Shown here piece by piece: positions 31,201-46,100 of a stretch of 64,000 nt of DNA; the stretch's first letter is position 1, and the number at the start of each line of letters is the position of its first letter. The stretch is from assembly GCA_012295275.1 (NCBI GenBank), contig CM022673.1:3163105-3227104 (forward strand), in the 5' to 3' direction. The notes under the pieces were generated by a model. It had not been told where the DNA came from and ran no database searches. It was given only the letters and a program-made list of their open reading frames with translations. This DNA comes from Chrysomallon squamiferum. Lineage: Eukaryota; Mollusca; Gastropoda; Neomphalida; Peltospiridae. The translations under genes and the position numbers were made by a program.

Positions 31201-34200
31201 GCTAAATTAACGAATTGCAGATTTATCTTTTTAATTAGCTCATTAATTATTACTATTATTAGTATATATTATTATTATTACAGTAACCAAATTCATTTTA
31301 ATTTGATTTTCTTATTTACCAAGTTTGTTTTCTCCATTTTGAATTTTAAACTAACCAGAGACAGGTTTATCAAGTCTGGTCTTACTGTAAATGATTTATT
31401 TAATTTGATTTTATTACGTAGATTTATCAGATCCTTCTTAACTGTCACGTTAACCTAGCATGGATTTACCTGATCCTGTTTGACTGTAGGATTGACTGAC
31501 AGATACTTACCTAATCTGTCTTGACTATTTATAACGTGCTTCACAACAGCTTGCTCTGATTAGCATGTTAATTTTTTTCACTTCACTTCACGTCACTATT
31601 TATAATTATTTACCTGTAAACTGATTACAACCGAATGCCATCCACAGACTACATGAAATTAACTTTAACAATAAAAAGAAATTAATTTAAACTGCAATTA
31701 ATATGAACAAAACAATTACATTGGGACTAAAATAAAAATAAAAATAGCTGTTTGTCTGGTATTTCTTTATTACATATACAATAAAATTGTAATTAAATGC
31801 ACAAATAGCAGAAGCTAGTTATAAATGGATGTTGCTTATGAGAAATTAATAACAGATGCTTATTATGTACAAACACAGTTAACTGAAGTTACATCTTACA
31901 AATTCATTTTAGATAATGCATAACCTTAGAAATGCATTTAAAATAATATATAAAGTTGAAATTCATTTAAGGTAATATATAACAAAGAAATTCATTTAAT
32001 ATAATATTTAAATTGAAATTCATTTAAAATAATATTTAACATGAAATTCATTTAAAATAATGTATACACTAGAAATTCAGTTAAGGTAATATATAACCAC
32101 AGGAATTCATTCAAGTAATATAAAACCTTAGATACATTTAAGATACATGCATGAACTAAAAATTAATTATCATGGCTTTCTTTTGTTACTGTTCGTGTTC
32201 ATTAATGCATTTGTTTGGCATATCGGTTTGTTCTCATGCTGGTTTTGCAGTAAATGTGACAGAAATTGAAAACCCACCATTCATTTTAATAATTAGATTT
32301 CCTCCCTGGAGTCCTGACCCAGCTACATAGATTAGTTTACGCAGATTAATCTAATTTTTCACAACTGGTGAAATATGTGCAAACTGGACATTGTAAGAGG
32401 CAGTTCACACTGTCAGTCAGTTCACACTCATAATCTTAATTCAAAATCTAATTAAAATGTATGAACTTATTGAAAATTATACGTTCAGTTCAAATTTACA
32501 TCTTCAATTTCATTCAAAAAAGTTCAGTTTCCTAAAATTGTTTCAAATTAATTATTTAGAATATAATCACTTAATGATTATCAGCATGAAAGTGATACTC
32601 ATTTCATCAGTGTGGATTTAGCAATACCTAATAACTATCAGTGTAGAATAAGCACATATTCATTCATTCAGTTAAAAAATTACGTAGCATCCACTATTTT
32701 GACATTACCTGTTCCTATGTTTTGTCAAAACTGAATCTCCCATGCCTCACACCATATTTTCACCCATCTTGTGTAATCACTTTGTACTGTCTACTTCTGC
32801 CATAGTCCAGTCCAAAGTTCTTCTTTTAGAATACAATCCCCACTTTAGTAATGAAGAGGTTGACACATTTTTGGGTAGATCTTTCTCATATATTTGTTAA
32901 ATGAAGTTGATTTAATATTCTTTTGAAGTTGAGAAATATAATAATTTAATTATTGGTTTATTATGTTTTAGCTGAAAATATGTAATACATAGATCTTCAG
33001 TAATAAAAAAAGAATAAAACAAACCCAAATAAAAACACAACAACAAAATAACAAAAAAATGAAAAAAAATCCCCAAAAACCCCTTTACACAAAAATATTG
33101 GTAAACAATAACAGCAACAACAATAACAAAATTTTCATATGTATAAATACTTTTACGTATAAAATAAAACTGAAGTAATTGGCTGCAGAATTTATGTACA
33201 GATTCCATTTTTTTAGTTAAAAATATGACTGTGTTTTGTACTCAGAGACACAGATTCTAACAACAATTAGATGTCTCTTCGCAAAGTAAAATAATTAGAT
33301 AAACATAACATAAAAAGCAATATGTCTGAAGTTGAAAACATTTGAAGGTTAATTACCTTTATTTTAACATTTTTTGTAGTTCTTCTTAGATTTAGTGTAG
33401 TTGTTGCAATTTTTTTTTCGGCATGTAATTTTAAAGGATGGCAGTTATAACTGGAATTTTACAAAGCCGAAATAAAAAAAAAAAAAAAAAAATAATAATA
33501 ATAATAAAATAAATAAATAAATAAATAAATAAAACAACAACAACAACAACAACAAAAAAATCTACATTTAAAAAAGTAAACAAAATATAAAAACCTAACT
33601 AAAGGCACTAACAATAAAATTCAATAAATAATAAAGATTATATAAAAATTTTGTTTCAAAAATTAGTTTTGGTGTAGAGATTAAAATTAACATACTGGTT
33701 TAACAAACAAAAAAAAAAAAAAAAAATAAAAAAATATAACCCAGACCAAACAAAACAAAAACGTAGCATTTTGTATTTTGAAGACTGTATTGTAAATACC
33801 ATTACTGCTATATGATCAAATCTTAGGAAAAAAAAAAAAAAAGAGAGAACAGAAAATAAAGGGAATTAAAGAAGTAGCAACACAGATTTGGTTGAACTGG
33901 GACTTTTTAGAGCACCAAGCAGTAGCATCTTATTTAGTTTTATTTCAGTCATGACACCTCAGCACTCGAAACTGTTAAAATTAAAAAAATGAAGACAAAC
34001 AATTTTCTTTATATTTCTTGCTTTTTATTATACATTTTCAATTATTTTCATTTAAAATATTTAAATAATAACCACAAAATTATGTTAGTTGTAATCATAA
34101 TTAGTTTTTATATTTGTTATTCTGTTTTAATGACTTAATGATAATGACACTCCAACTACATTAATCTACTGTGTTTTCAAAGTTCTTTCTTTTTTGTTTC

Positions 34201-34456
34201 TTTTTCTTTTCTTTTCTTGTTCTTTCCCTCTTTTGTCTTTTTTTTTCTCTTTTGTTTCATTTCATTTTTGCTTTCTTTTTGTCTGTTTGCATATTTTTGG
34301 TTTCATTGTCTTTTATGTTATTATAATAATATTTTTACATGTATTATTTTTATTATAATGATTATAAGTATAATGATTATTATTATTATTATTGCAATGT
34401 TATTATTATTATTATTATTAATATTTTATTATAATGATTATAAGTATAATGATTAA

Positions 34457-34504
<48 letters not shown>

Positions 34505-37500
34505 ATTTTTAGGTGACAAAAACCAATTAATTTTGTTTTTTTCACAAAAGTTGGTTCTTCTTTTCACTGTGTGATGGTGAACTGGCATGTTAGTCATTTT
34601 GAAAAAAAATATCTTAATTGTGTTTTTTGATTTTGACATTTTTTTCTCTGTGTTGTTTGCTATTTCAACAGGACCTATGGGAGAAATCCGTTGTAGAACT
34701 TTACGCATACGTTGTGATTCTTCACCAAATATTATTTAAATTGGAAATACGCACAGTTGTCAAGGTGACACAGCATGATTTGTTTTTAATGAGATGCAGT
34801 CTATATGTTTAGAAACCTAATTCTCAGTTTGACCTTTAAATTCCTTTAAACAACAAAAAAAGAAGTTTATCTGGAATGTTTAAAAATAGAAGAAATTTCC
34901 CTGTTAGAATAAAAAGGAATGTTGTAATTTTTTTTAATTTTTTTTACCAAATATTGAAACTTGTGCTCATGAAAGTTAATAGTCTAATTTTAAGTCAAAG
35001 TTGGAATGGGCTATTACTCAGAATATTTGTCATAGTTTAACGAATCACATGATCTATCCTTCTTGAAGCATATTTACCCTTTTCCATCTAAGAAGGTTTT
35101 GGTAAATTCTGTTCTGTTTTATGTGAATACATTATTTTCTGTTTATGGGAAGGAGTAATTAAAAGATCCATAACTGCTGATAAGTAGAGATAGCCAATAG
35201 AACAGTACACATCATTATTCAAATATTTTGAAATGTCTTTAAACTGAATATTTGCAAAAATTATTAAAAAAACATAAAAACAAAGTTAAAAAATAAAAGA
35301 GACAGAGAAAAAAGAAAAGATTTATTTTTATGTTGATATGTTAAGTAGATTTGTTCAACATTTCCATTAGAGCTTATTAACTTTGTAGAGTTCTGGAAAA
35401 ATCTGTTTCTGCAACAGCACCAAAGGATGCTTAATTGCATCATCCCATAGATAAAAAAAAAAATAAAAAAAATAAAAAAGTGATTTATGTTTAAAACTTA
35501 AGTTTAGACTTTACAATTTGTGAGCACAGTTCCAGATATTATTTATTTATTATTATTTAATTGCATGAATAATTATCCCTATGGCATTATATGTATGTAT
35601 ATAAATACAAAAAATCCTTTGAAAAGATATTAATAGTTTATTTTCCTTTTTTTTTTTGTTGTTTTTTTCTGGAGCATAAACTGAAATTTTAGTTTAAATT
35701 TAATTAGAAGAAGGTATTTTAACATAATTAGGGAATTTAAATCGTTTTGTTTTATTAGGTAAACTAAAAAAAAAAAAAAAAAAAATTAATTAATTAATTA
35801 AAAAAAAAGAGAGAAATAACAAACATACTTTACATAAATGAAGTTTTATTATTTTTGGCCTTTATTTTTACGCAACCCTTAAACAAAAAATTTCAAAAAG
35901 ATTAATTGCATTCATTAACGTTATGTGTCTTAACCAGCTGTAAAGGAATGTTCTATAATTACTAATATAGAATAAAAAGGTAAAGAAATTTAAAAGGTGA
36001 TTTCATAAAGATTTACTATCATTATTTTAAAATGTCTTGAAATTATTAATTTAAAAATATAAACTGCATCTCAGCACAGCACTTTTTGGATGATAACAGA
36101 TTTATTAGAAAAACATCTTAACTTGTGTTCAGTTGTTGTCTTTATATGGTATTCAAATTAATATAAAAAATACCCCATAGATGTGAGCATTTGTTGCATT
36201 TTTATTACCAATCTGTTTTGAGGATTTTTATATGAATTATTTTTTATTTTCTGAATGTTCTGTTTTTCCTTCTCTATTTTTTAACACACACACACACACA
36301 CACACATTTAATAAGTACTTATAACATTTTATAAACATTCACATTTGGAAATTTTGTAACCTCAAAAAATGAATACTCTATTATTATATGATATATTGTC
36401 AACAGCTTGTTAATCTTGTTAATTTGAATGAATAGATCCTTTTCATACATGGGCAGAGGTATCAGATCATGTATTCAGCTTCCAGAAAACCACCTTTATT
36501 AATTAATATCAGTAAAATGCAGTTTCATTTTTTACTTTTAATTGTTTATTTTAATAATAATGTATTAAGCCTTTGGTCAAGAAATCAGAAAAATCCAAAA
36601 ATTGGTACCAACTCTAGTCCCAGTCTTGCTGGATAAATAATTTGTATCTATATAATAAATTCCATTTTTATTTTTATTTTTGATGTTTTTTTTTACAATC
36701 TCAGTGTGTATGATTACATTAAATAGCAATATAATGAACTGTATATATATATAATAATAATTAAATATTTTTTTATTTTACTGAGGAAATTTTTCCTTTT
36801 CAATATGATCATGTAAATAACAATGTACAAACTCTGTATGAACTGCATATGCTTCTATATGTCTTAATGAAGATCTTTGTGTGAGCAATCATGTGCACAA
36901 GCATGCAACTAATATATAATTAATCATGTTACATCAATAATGCACATTGTTTTGCTTTCCCCTGTGAAGCAGGAAATTGATAAAAATAGTAACAAGAGTC
37001 AAAGATGTTTGTCCTGGTAATAGCCAAGTGTGAGAGCTGCATTTGCAAAAGTCTGTTACTGAAAATGAAGTGTAGAACTGAATTATGACAGTAGTAGCTG
37101 AAATAGTTATATAGCGGTTTTGAACATGAAAAATGAGAGTTGAACCTTTAAAATAAAGTGTGGAACAGAATCACGAAAATGGTGGCTGAAATAATTATAT
37201 GTTTTGAAAGTGAAATGTAAAACTGAAAGATGTCAGACTAAAAATGAAATATTAGCCTGAACATATTTAAAAAAAAAATGGAAACTGAAAATATAAAAAC
37301 GAAGAAAGTAAACAAGATTGAATTTTATGTTACAAATATAATTTAATATATTTTTTTTATATTTTAGACTATTGCTGTGAGTTAAATTGTAAAAGAAAAT
37401 TATTATTTGTGTTTAGTGAAATTTAAAAAATAAAAAATTAATATTATTTCTGTAATGACACTGATTTTTGTAAAAGAAAATTATTTTAGTTTACTTATTT

Positions 37501-40500
37501 TTCTTCTTCTTATAACAAGTACACAGTTTGAATCCATTTGGTTATCATGCCAACCAATATTTGCAGTTACATATTGAACTTTTAACTAAGTGCTTCATTT
37601 AACCATAGCATATATTAAAAAAATATGTTTCTTTTTAATATTTTAGCAATAGTGTTTTATTTATTGATTTATTGATTGATTGATTATTATGGATTTATTG
37701 ATTGATTGATTAATAGATGGATTTATTTATTTTTATTTATTCATTTATACATTATTGCAATTTTCAGTGCATTTTTGAATTTGCTACTGTATAACAGTAG
37801 TAGTTTAGTTTTTCCATTATCACTAACAGTTCTATTTTTTCTTTCTTATTTATACCAACTTTTCAGCCAGCCATTCCAACAGGAGATGTGTGGAAAAATA
37901 TAATTTGCAAGGCACATCTTCATGTGAACAAGGTTAACTTTCTGTTGTCAAACATGTAATGCTTGGTGTCACTTCATTTGCTGAATTATTTCTTTTTGTG
38001 TCTTTTTTTGTGTAGTTAGGTTTACGTTGTTTTTGTTTTGTCTTTTGATTCATTTCCTTTTAAAATCTTCTGTTTATATAATTCTAGATCAGTTCATCTG
38101 AATTTCCAACATTATTTAAACAATTCTCTTCATCCATCTGTCCATCCATCCATCCATTCATCCATTAATTCATCCATCTCTCCACTGTTGTTATCCCATC
38201 ACAAATATAATCATCATATTTAGTATCACCAACTTCATTTCTTTTCAGTTTTTATTATCATCTTAGTCACTGTGACATCATCATCATTATCATCACTACC
38301 ATCATTCCTTTGATCTTCCTTACAACTCATCATGACAACCAAATCATCATCATAATCGGAATTATCATTTCTTCTATTCTGTAATTTTGCATTTTTCCAA
38401 CACAAAAGAGTATCTTTTGATCAGCTTAATACTAATCTTCTTAATCTGATGTAATAATTACTTGATACAGGACCCTTGATACACGTTTTACAAGATCTCT
38501 TCATATCCAGCTAAATGCCTCTCAAAGAATTCTTAGTAGATTTTAACATTGTTTCAGTTCTGAACCTTGGTTACACAGTGATTAGTTTTCACTATAATTA
38601 CTGCCATAATTTTATTTTAATAGCCTCAGCACCATAAAGCACAGAAAATAGCCAAGGATTATTGACTTAATTGTTACAAGCCTGTTGTTATCTGAGTTAT
38701 GTTACTGTTAATGTCATTCAGCTGAAACTAATTGCATGTTGGACAGGATTTATGCTGTTTGTTTGGCTGTTAGGTTTACACAGAACTAAACACAAAGACA
38801 CCTTTAAGGGCCTGTTTTGTGATAGGTTTCTATCAATCTCTGTTTCTCTCTCACACATACACATGCAGAGAAATCCAGACACAGACATAAACACACTTTA
38901 TCACACAAACCTGGAAAACAGCCAGTTTCATTTCAAATTAATTGAAACCAAAAAATATTTAAAAATTTAAAACTACATAGCATGAAATTCATCAAGTAAA
39001 ACGTTTATTAAAAATCATTTAATAAAATTAAAAAATAACATTAATTTCATTATATAACAAGAAAATATGTTAGAGATAAATTCATTTGAAAATAGGGGAA
39101 AACACTTAAGGGCTATGTACCTAAAAGACTAATTAACACATAAACTGATTAGATTTAAACTCCAAAAATATGTTAGAGACGAATTCAGATGAAAAAAAAT
39201 TAAAACTTAAGCAAGTTACCAAGCAGAAAAACTGACTAACGGACAAAATAACTAGATTCAAATTAGGATAATAGTCACAATGTCTAATTTGATTTCTGCT
39301 TGCTAAAACAATCAAAGTTAGATAGTGATTAGACGAATAAGTATATAAATATTGAATCTGGAAGAGGAATACATTTGTAATTTAGGTCTCAGCTTGATTC
39401 TGCTATGAAAAACGTTCTAAGTGGATTTTAGTGTATTGATTAGTCTAAAATGCTTTTATTTTGGTTCCAGGGAAAGCTATACACATGAGGTAAAATGAAA
39501 AACGATATCAAAGAGCTGGTAAATTTAGCCAAAACACAAACATAGGACTAGAGAAAACATTTTAAAACAAAAAACATATGGTCTCCTGTTTAATACGCCA
39601 AGTTAAACACACGGAGAGAAAATACAGGTTAAAAAACGGACATCATGTAGACATTTTTGACCAAATTCCAAAAGACTTTTAAATTTAACCGAAAGAACAT
39701 TTTTCTCTTTGTTTTAAATCTGTTGATTCCCTATTCTTCTCTTCTTAACATTTTTTATTTTTTCTGTAATTGTTCTTTGTTCTTTCTCCTACTTTTCTTT
39801 CTTTCTTTCCTTCATTTTTTCCTCTTTTTTTTTTTTTTTTATTAATATTCCTTCTTTCATAATATTTTTCCTTTTTGGCTTTCTTTCATTTTTTCTTTTT
39901 TTTTTCTTTAACTACTTTTTCTTTATTTTTTTTCCATTACTTTTTATTTTATTTTTACCAATTCTTTTCTATCTTTTTTTTTTAATTCATTTTCTTCTCT
40001 TTATTCCTTATTTTTTATCTTTATCTTAACTTTTTCTTTTTTTAAAATATATTTTTCTACACATTTTGTTTAGATTAGTCAGGGAAAAACCTAAACACAC
40101 ACACAGTCAATACAAATCTCATTATTATAAAGTTATCAACACAGTGACAGCAGACATTGATTGAATGTATAGAACTCAAGGAAAACCATTGATCAGTGAA
40201 GTTCTGTTTTTTCAACTCGAGATCTCTCAACTCTGCAACTTCTGTCTCTTTTTCTCAAGAGACATGTTGTATTTTCTATGAACCTATTTCTTCTTTTGAT
40301 ATTTTTATTTACTTTTTTTTTTTTTTAAATATTATTTGTATTTGTTGTCATAGTGACATGAAAAAAAAAAATTCTAATTATAGTTAAAAAAAAATTGATT
40401 TCAAAACAAAATAATTTTTATTTACCTTTTTTCCAAATATTATTTGTATTTGTTGTCAGAGTGACATGAAAATAATATATATTTATAATTATAGTTAAAA

Positions 40501-43130
40501 AAATTGATTTCAAAACAAAATAATTTTTATTTACTTTTTTCCAAATATCATTTGTATTTGTTGTCATAGTGACATAAAAAAAATATCTTTAATTATACTG
40601 TTAAAAAATTTAAAAAAAACAACAACAAAAAAACCCCAACAAAGTGAAACAAAGATATAATAAAATAAGCATTAATGAAAAAAGTGAAACAAATAAAAAG
40701 AAATCAAATAATAAAAGAACCTTAAAAGAAATTCCATTCATTCTTGAATAAACTCATTGCCATAGTGAACATGGAGATAACTGCCAGGAAATCATTTATA
40801 TTAATCATTAATGTGTGCATGTTTTGCAGAAAATAGCATTGATTAGTTGCAATCAATTTGCCATCTGCTACAGATTGAACAAAAGTTTTTTTTTTTATAC
40901 TTTAACACAACTTCAAATTGCCATTATGTTTATTGATGTGTATTTTATATTGACAAATAGATTTCTTGTTGCAGTATATTTTTCTTATACACTTCTTTGA
41001 AGGAGTAAAAGAATATATATATAAAATAATAATAATAATAAAATATAAATACATATGTACCAAATCTTATTAATATCACATTATTGATATGATCTGGAAT
41101 ATTAATTTCATATTTAAATAACACTTTCATAAGCATGTCTTCCTAACTGTTCGTCTGTATCTCTGTCTGTACATCTTACATATATTTCTTTTAAAAATGT
41201 ATTTGGCAGTAGATTTAATTATTTTTGTTTAACAGTATAGTTATTTAATATATTTATTTATTTTATATGTAAGAACACAAGTTCATTTTCCATTTTAGTA
41301 AATGCTTGTTTACAAATACAAATATAAATAATCATAAAGCATTTAATGTTTTTAAATAAAAAAAAAAAAAAAAAAAAAAAAAGAAAAAAATGTAAAAAAA
41401 ATAAATCTGTAAAAAAAAAAAATTTTAAATCTGGTAACTCATCTAAAACACCTGTCCTTTTATCCTTTTATTTCTTGTTTTTTGTTTTTTCCTTCATTGT
41501 TTTGCTGTAAAATCATTGACTTGTTGGTGTGGAGTTATGTTGTATTAACCTTACAACTGCCTGTGTTATTTGGCAGTCTTCATTTTGCAGCTGAATAAAT
41601 AATTCACTCTGTATCTCTGAGTCTGACTACCAAGTTTCTTTTCACTTTTCACTTTCCTTCAGCAGTCAAAAAAAAAACACACACAAAGGTTAAGTGTCCA
41701 CTATCAGTTTGATATTTTAAATATTTTAAAAATTAAAGATGAAATGAACCTTACTTATCTTCATTTTCATCATTATCTTGTTTTCCCCTTAACCTCAGTC
41801 TGAGTACATCACAGACCACTGATTTTTTACAATATTTAATATGTGTGCTATATTAAAAAAATTATAATTCATTTATTTTTACATTAAGAACAAATTTTGT
41901 TAATTAATTTGAAGTTTATCTGGGTTTTTTGTTATTTTTTTAGAATTTGGGTTTGTTATAGTTACTTACTTACATACCTGTATTTGTTTATTTATTTATT
42001 ATTTCTATCTGTTACTTTTAATTGTTGATTTTTATTTTATTTTACTCTATAGGTATTTATTTATTTTCTCTTAAGAACATATTCATTTTCAGTTTTGATA
42101 TGGCAATATATAAGCTTTTTCCTTTGCATGCAGACATTTTAGTGGCATATATGTGTATGTTTCTACATTTGTATGTTTATTTATTTATTTTTTTATATTT
42201 ATTTATTTAATATTTCATTTAATAATTCAAGTTCTTCAGTTATCATTGATGTGTAATCACAGAAGAATGACGTTTAGAAATAGTGCAAATAAATTATTTG
42301 ATTTTATTGTTAATTAGATTTGAATACTTTCTGTAATCTAATTCATTAGTTTACTTTTTTTAGTGAAGTTTTATAGATAAACTTTACATAATATTTAGAT
42401 ACTTTTTAAACAGACTGATTTTATTTTTTGGTGTGTAGATTCTTGTGTTTTTATGTTTATTGATTTTAATAATTATTATTTCGATTTTTGTGATCTGTTG
42501 ACTTTGTCATAATTATTTTATTTAGTATTTGTTAAATTATTTTATTAAATGAATTTAGTTATTTATATTTAAAAGAATTAGATTTTTTTTTTTTTTTTTT
42601 ACATTAATTTGTTTCAGAGATTATGTATAAATATTTTGTTCTATATGATTTTAACTGGTCATGTGTGTATATATATATATGTATATTTATTTTTAATATT
42701 ACAATATTCATTTTTATTTTTAGTCATAATTGATTTTTAGAATCATTCGTTCATTATCATTATTATAATGTAGTCTTTTATATTTATTTATTTTTTGACA
42801 CTTACGTTTTGTTGTTGATTTTCAACTTGTGCTACAGAGAATGCTCTGCGTGATAATGAACAGCATTAAAAGGTAATCTTGTTATTTGGGATTTCTCACC
42901 TGCCTACCTAACAAAGTGTAACTTGATGGCATCCATTATTAAAACATTAAACAGTTCATTGGTAAAGGTAGTTATATGGCAGCACAGTTAGTTAATTCTT
43001 AAAATTAAAACAATGAAATCTTTTCTAAATATTTTTTTTATTATTATTTTCCACTTTTAAATAAATTTATTAAGAAGAAAAAATAATTTCAAAAAAATAT
43101 ATATATATATATATAATATATATAAATATT

Positions 43131-43163
<33 letters not shown>

Positions 43164-46100
43164 CTATCTATCTGTGTGTGTTAGAGTGTATTTTACAAAA
43201 TATAAAAACAAAATATTTAAAATTTTCTAACTGAATGTAGTAAAAATAAAATTCATAAATAATAAAAGAAGGGTTTAATGTTTTACAGCTTAGATTTGAA
43301 TGTAGGTAATACTTGTTAAAATATATTTAATTTTTTTTTTAAGAAAACCTGCAAAACATAATTACATAATTCCAAAAATTAATAATTTATATATTTTATA
43401 TACTAGTATACAGAGAAAAAATGTATATTTTTGTATTGATCAAGTAATTATAATTTGTTTAAAAAAAATATTGAAGTGTTAAAAATGAAAAGCAATAAGC
43501 TTTCAGAATATATAATTTACTTACTGAATTCTTAAAATATAAGAAATAGTTCATTTCAAATATATTAAGTAATTATTATTTTTTTTTTTAATAAACTGAA
43601 AAATGGTTTTAAATGTTATATCTTAGTTTCTGAAATCTAGAAAATAATAAAATTTCAAACTGTTCAGTTATTATTATTATTATTTTTTTTTGTATTGCAT
43701 AATTCTTTAATAATTAAAATAAAAAAATGTAGTGTATTTAAATTTGATAATATAATTATTCTAATACAAAATAATATTTTAAAGCTTTGAGACACAGAAA
43801 ATAATATTATAAATATTATATCATTACTCCATCAGAATTCTTAAATATATAAAAGTTAATATTTGAAATTTTATAATGTAATGAGGGTTTTTTTGCTAGT
43901 TTTTTATATATAGAAAAACAGAAATTTTGAAAGATTATTTTGATATATTTAACACAGTTCATAAAATACACAAAATAGCACATTTCACATTTTATATTTT
44001 CTGTTTTTGTTTTTTTAATAAATTGTAAAATGTTTGAAAACTAAAATATGAAATGGTTTCACTATGGAATTTATTAATTTATAAAGTATGAAAGAAATAG
44101 TCAGTTTAAAATTTTGTAAAAACAAAATAATGAAAGGTTTATAATTTTATAGCTTACGTTTTTAAATGCTGAAAATAATATTTAAATTATACAAATTTAT
44201 TTAGGTACTGAGTGATTAAATATATATATATTTTTTATTACATAATCACATTTTTTTTTTTTAAATGCAAATTATAGATAGAGAAATTTGTAATTTTGTA
44301 TGTTATTACTTTTCATAGCATAATTTCATGCATTTAAATTGTTCTTATAAAGTAGTCGATTTATATTTTTTTAGTACTTTTTGGTTGTCTTTGATAGAAG
44401 AATGTGTGGAATGTATTTAGTTCAGTTCATAGTTACACTTTGTTTTGTATGCAGATTTATATTAAATTATTTTTATTTTTGTAATGAGCAAATTTGCTGT
44501 AACTTCACTGTTTTAATTTTACGTTTTAACTTTAAACATTTTCTGTCATATTTAATGCATGAGTTTTTGGACAAATGGTTTTTGGTTTTTTGATTGGATA
44601 TGTTTGGAAATAAGTGCTCTGAGCTGATTGATTTCTTTTTTTCCATTGGTTGAAATGTTGGCTTAAAATTATTTATGTTATATGCATATGCATGATTATT
44701 AGTAATTTGTAGTGTATTAATATTTTTTTAAAGTTTTGTTTTTACTGGTGAAAATATGGTTATGGATACTATTTATTTAAGTCAGTTTCATTTCAAATAT
44801 TTATATAAAAATGCTTACAACAATTATATTTTAAACAAAACTGCTTAATTTTATTTAAATTTTTCATAATCACTTTTTAAAAAAGTAGTTTCTAGTATTT
44901 TTGAAACAATTTATTATTTACATTAAAATTTGTTCTTATTTCACTTTCCTACACATGATACACTGTGTTTTATATTTGTTTTTGTTGCTGAAATTAGTTT
45001 TCATATTTTATCTTTGTATCTTACTTAGAAAAAACAGAAAACAAAGAAAGGTAATAACTGTTAATGTAGCTCAGTCTGATCAGTGTGCAGCAGGTCATTG
45101 GATTAATCCCTTTTGGTGAACAGATTGAGCAGTTTCTTATTCTAGCACATGCTCAGGCGAAAGTTTGTTATCTACTGTGTGTGGGATGGTGGAAATAATA
45201 GATCACTTGTTGCTAATTGGAAAGATTCCCAAGAACAGGCCCATGCAATGTTAGTAATAGACCCAGGAAGGATCGAAAAGTAGGCTCCCCCAATTTCAAA
45301 CTTCTCATTAATTATTAAGCTAAATAGATATGTTTATGTATTGACATATGTGAGTACATGTAGTTAGCAGAACAAAATAAGAAAACTAGAGTGATGATAA
45401 TAATCTTTACAAAAGCATAAAATAAACAAAAACAGTTATTCTCTGTCTTTCCTTCATTCATTCACAATATGCAGACCTGTTACACAGCATTTCCATACAA
45501 CCGTCAGTTTTATTAATCATTTGTTTTACTGATACACAACACATTCCTCTTTTGCTCCATCTATTTATTTATAGCATTTACTGCATAACAGTTCACCAGT
45601 CTTTGACTGTGGATTAACTTAGCTGACAGAATTGAAATCTTTTTAATTTTTTTTATTTTATTTCTACATTTTCTGTTAGCATTTTTCTACTCATTCATTT
45701 AACTTATACAGAAAGAAATTCTATTTTTATCTCAGAATAATATTTTTCTATACAACTAATATCAGTTTCGTCAGTAATTTGTTTGACTCATGAAAAATGT
45801 TGTTCTTTTAAAAACAAATAAAATGTTTTATATGTTTCTGTTGATAGTATTTTCTGTTCAACACTATCAGTACCAAAGACTGCTGAGTATATATATATAT
45901 TTTTTTTTTAGCAGCATTTACTATATTACTATCAGTTTTATCACAGACAGCAGGCTGATTTTATGGCATCCTTTAATAACATTTTCCACACAATGACTAT
46001 CAGCTTTTCACAACCGTTGGCTTGCTACTGATTTCTCTAATACTGAATTTTGAGGCTGCCTGTTCATTTCACTGATACAATCTGAGTCAGAAGTAAATCA

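Noticed and set aside
34618-34812. Possible exon after TTTCAACAG (reading DLWEKSVVELYAYVV)
   Set aside because: No homology recognised, no good donor, and it lies inside the receptor intron without partner exons.
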